DNA of 64,000 bases, taken from Myxococcales bacterium (GTDB lineage: Bacteria > Myxococcota_A > Polyangia > Polyangiales > Polyangiaceae). How positions within the stretch are numbered: position 1 is the stretch's first letter; each line of letters begins with the position of its first letter. Where the stretch lies: the NCBI GenBank assembly GCA_016720545.1, contig JADKKK010000034.1:248001-312000 (forward strand), read 5' to 3'. Shown here in pieces: positions 63,009 to 64,000 of this stretch. The position numbers and the translations under genes are program-made. Under the pieces are notes generated by a model, which saw nothing but the letters and a program-made list of their open reading frames with translations, made no database searches and was not told the origin of the DNA.

Positions 63009-64000
63009 ATGGTTCAACCGAAGAAAAGCGCCTCCGAAGCCCGCCCCGCAAGAGCCCCTGCCAAGGGCTCGAAGCCCAAGAAGGTGGCTGACGCCGCGCG
63101 TTCCCCGAAGCCTGTAGCCAGCAAGGCCAAGGCTTCGCCCACCCCGAAGGCGCTGCCGCCGACCGCGAAGAAGAAGGCGACCGCGCCCGCCGCGGGCGAG
63201 GCTCCGAAGAAAAAGGCCGACGCCAAGGCGCCCGCCCCCAAGACCACCGCCAAGGCGCCCGCCCCCAAGACCACCGCCAAGGCGCCCGCCCCCAAGGCCA
63301 AGCCGGCCGAGGCGCCCGCCCCCAAGACCACCGCCAAGCCCAAGCCGGCCGAGGTGCCCGCCGCCCGCGCGTCCGCCAAGCGCCTGCCCGCGGCCGCCCC
63401 CTCCGCGCCCGCCCTGGCGAAGCCCGCTGTGAAGGCCGAGCCGCCGCCCAAGCCGCCGGAGGCCAAGATCTCGGAGCTCGAGTTCGGCACCTACCGCACG
63501 CGCCCGCCGCCCCCCCTGCCGCGCCTGGCGTCCCAGCCCCCGCCGGCGCCCTCACCGCCGGCCCCGAGGCCCCACATTCCTCCGTCGAAGGGCTACCAGC
63601 CCATCGTCACCATCCAGCCGTTCCCTCGCTCGACCGAGCCGCTGAACCTCTCGGTGGGCGACAAGGCGGTGCACCCGCTCCACGGGCTCGGCGAGGTCTC
63701 CTCGATCGAGCACCGCGAGGTCGGCGGGGTGTCTGGTGACTTCTACATCCTGCGCATCCTGGACAAGGGCATGCGCGTGATGGTGCCGAAGAACAGCGCC
63801 TCGTCCAGCGGGCTCCGCGCGGTCATGAGCGAGAAGGACGCGAACGCCGTGCTCGACACGCTGCGCGCCCCCGAGACCGCCGTCGATCTCCAGCCGTGGA
63901 GCCGCCGCTTCCGCGCCTACACCGAGATGATGAAGAGCGGCTCGCCGCACGAGGTCGCGAAGGTGCTCCGCGACATGTTCCGCCTCAAGTTCGACAAGGA
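63009..64000 (+). CDS. CarD-domain transcription regulator with histone H1-like N-terminal tail (partial)
   Basis: The frame is open from ATG 63009 to the window end (330 codons), so the 3' end is missing. Residues 1-165 are Lys/Ala/Pro-rich, like histone H1 or HMGA, with a repeat (PAPKTTAKA, 63230-63330). Residues about 170-210 are a Pro-rich linker. Then comes the CarD/CdnL-type domain: LNLSVGDKAVHPLHGLGEVSSIEH, FYILRILDKGMRVMVPKNSA, LRAVMSEKDANAVLDTL and a helical part (PWSRRFRAYTEMMKSGSPHEV). CarD proteins bind RNA polymerase beta and stabilise open complexes. In Myxococcus CarD the basic tail is C-terminal; here it is at the N-terminus. Confidence 0.88.
   Translation, partial: MVQPKKSASEARPARAPAKGSKPKKVADAARSPKPVASKAKASPTPKALPPTAKKKATAPAAGEAPKKKADAKAPAPKTTAKAPAPKTTAKAPAPKAKPAEAPAPKTTAKPKPAEVPAARASAKRLPAAAPSAPALAKPAVKAEPPPKPPEAKISELEFGTYRTRPPPPLPRLASQPPPAPSPPAPRPHIPPSKGYQPIVTIQPFPRSTEPLNLSVGDKAVHPLHGLGEVSSIEHREVGGVSGDFYILRILDKGMRVMVPKNSASSSGLRAVMSEKDANAVLDTLRAPETAVDLQPWSRRFRAYTEMMKSGSPHEVAKVLRDMFRLKFDK
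63230..63335 (+). repeat. 27-bp tandem repeat coding for AKAPAPKTT
   Basis: Three near-perfect copies of GCCAAGGCGCCCGCCCCCAA followed by GACCACC or variants, within the basic tail of the CarD-domain protein. In frame, slippage-type expansion. Confidence 0.75.

Overview
The window is very GC-rich and reads like a chromosome segment of a myxobacterium-type organism (phylum Myxococcota, most likely class Polyangia). This is inference from content: receptor-like Ser/Thr kinases, a CarD-type regulator with a histone-like tail, many lipoproteins, C-terminal tails of the MYXO-CTERM kind, giant TPR and Pro/Ala-rich proteins, and frequent GTGA, ATGA and TGATG gene overlaps. No rRNA, intact tRNA, CRISPR array, prophage or transposase gene was seen.

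Layout. 1-5000: ychF (with an apparent frameshift), a peroxiredoxin-like lipoprotein with a barrel-like tail, a 600-bp non-coding stretch full of inverted repeats, and recQ. 5000-15200: the most coherent block. A SulP anion transporter fused to a Cam-type gamma-carbonic anhydrase is coupled to two SPFH/band-7 membrane proteins. It is followed, after a palindromic leader, by an NAD-dependent molybdenum formate dehydrogenase set, fdsG-fdsB-fdsA-fdsD-fdhD. Formate oxidation makes CO2, the carbonic anhydrase interconverts CO2 and bicarbonate, and the transporter could move bicarbonate. 15300-24400: a 2103-residue TPR protein and a transmembrane Ser/Thr kinase with an AsmA-like outer domain. 24372-24551 is a MITE-like palindrome whose left end supplies the kinase stop codon; a left-truncated relative lies at 54942-55076.

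24700-28800: a small basic protein behind two hairpins, then a four-gene overlapping operon of ECF sigma factor, anti-sigma/TPR protein, envelope protein and Kazal-like lipoprotein. 29200-35200 (minus strand): ettA, serC, a cysteine-peptidase-like lipoprotein coupled to serC, and a repeat-rich lipoprotein with a frameshift. 35300-45700: mostly lineage-specific lipoproteins and secreted proteins, including a truncated-globin-like lipoprotein that lacks the proximal histidine, a cupredoxin-like lipoprotein, and two beta-propeller proteins whose divergent 5' ends overlap.

45800-53000: the GTPase RbgA/YlqF, an esterase-like lipoprotein, LamG and TPR envelope proteins, and a minus-strand kinase-metallophosphoesterase pair. 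53000-64000: a conserved hypothetical, a GpsA-like protein lacking both catalytic lysines, a caspase-fold-like surface protein with a MYXO-CTERM tail, a TPM-domain membrane protein coupled to a GT-C-like membrane protein, an HU/IHF protein with a recognisable promoter, tyrS coupled to a Tat lipoprotein, and a CarD-domain protein cut off by the window end. All family calls were made by reading motifs, with no database search, and start codons were chosen from Shine-Dalgarno position, overlap with neighbours and family length.
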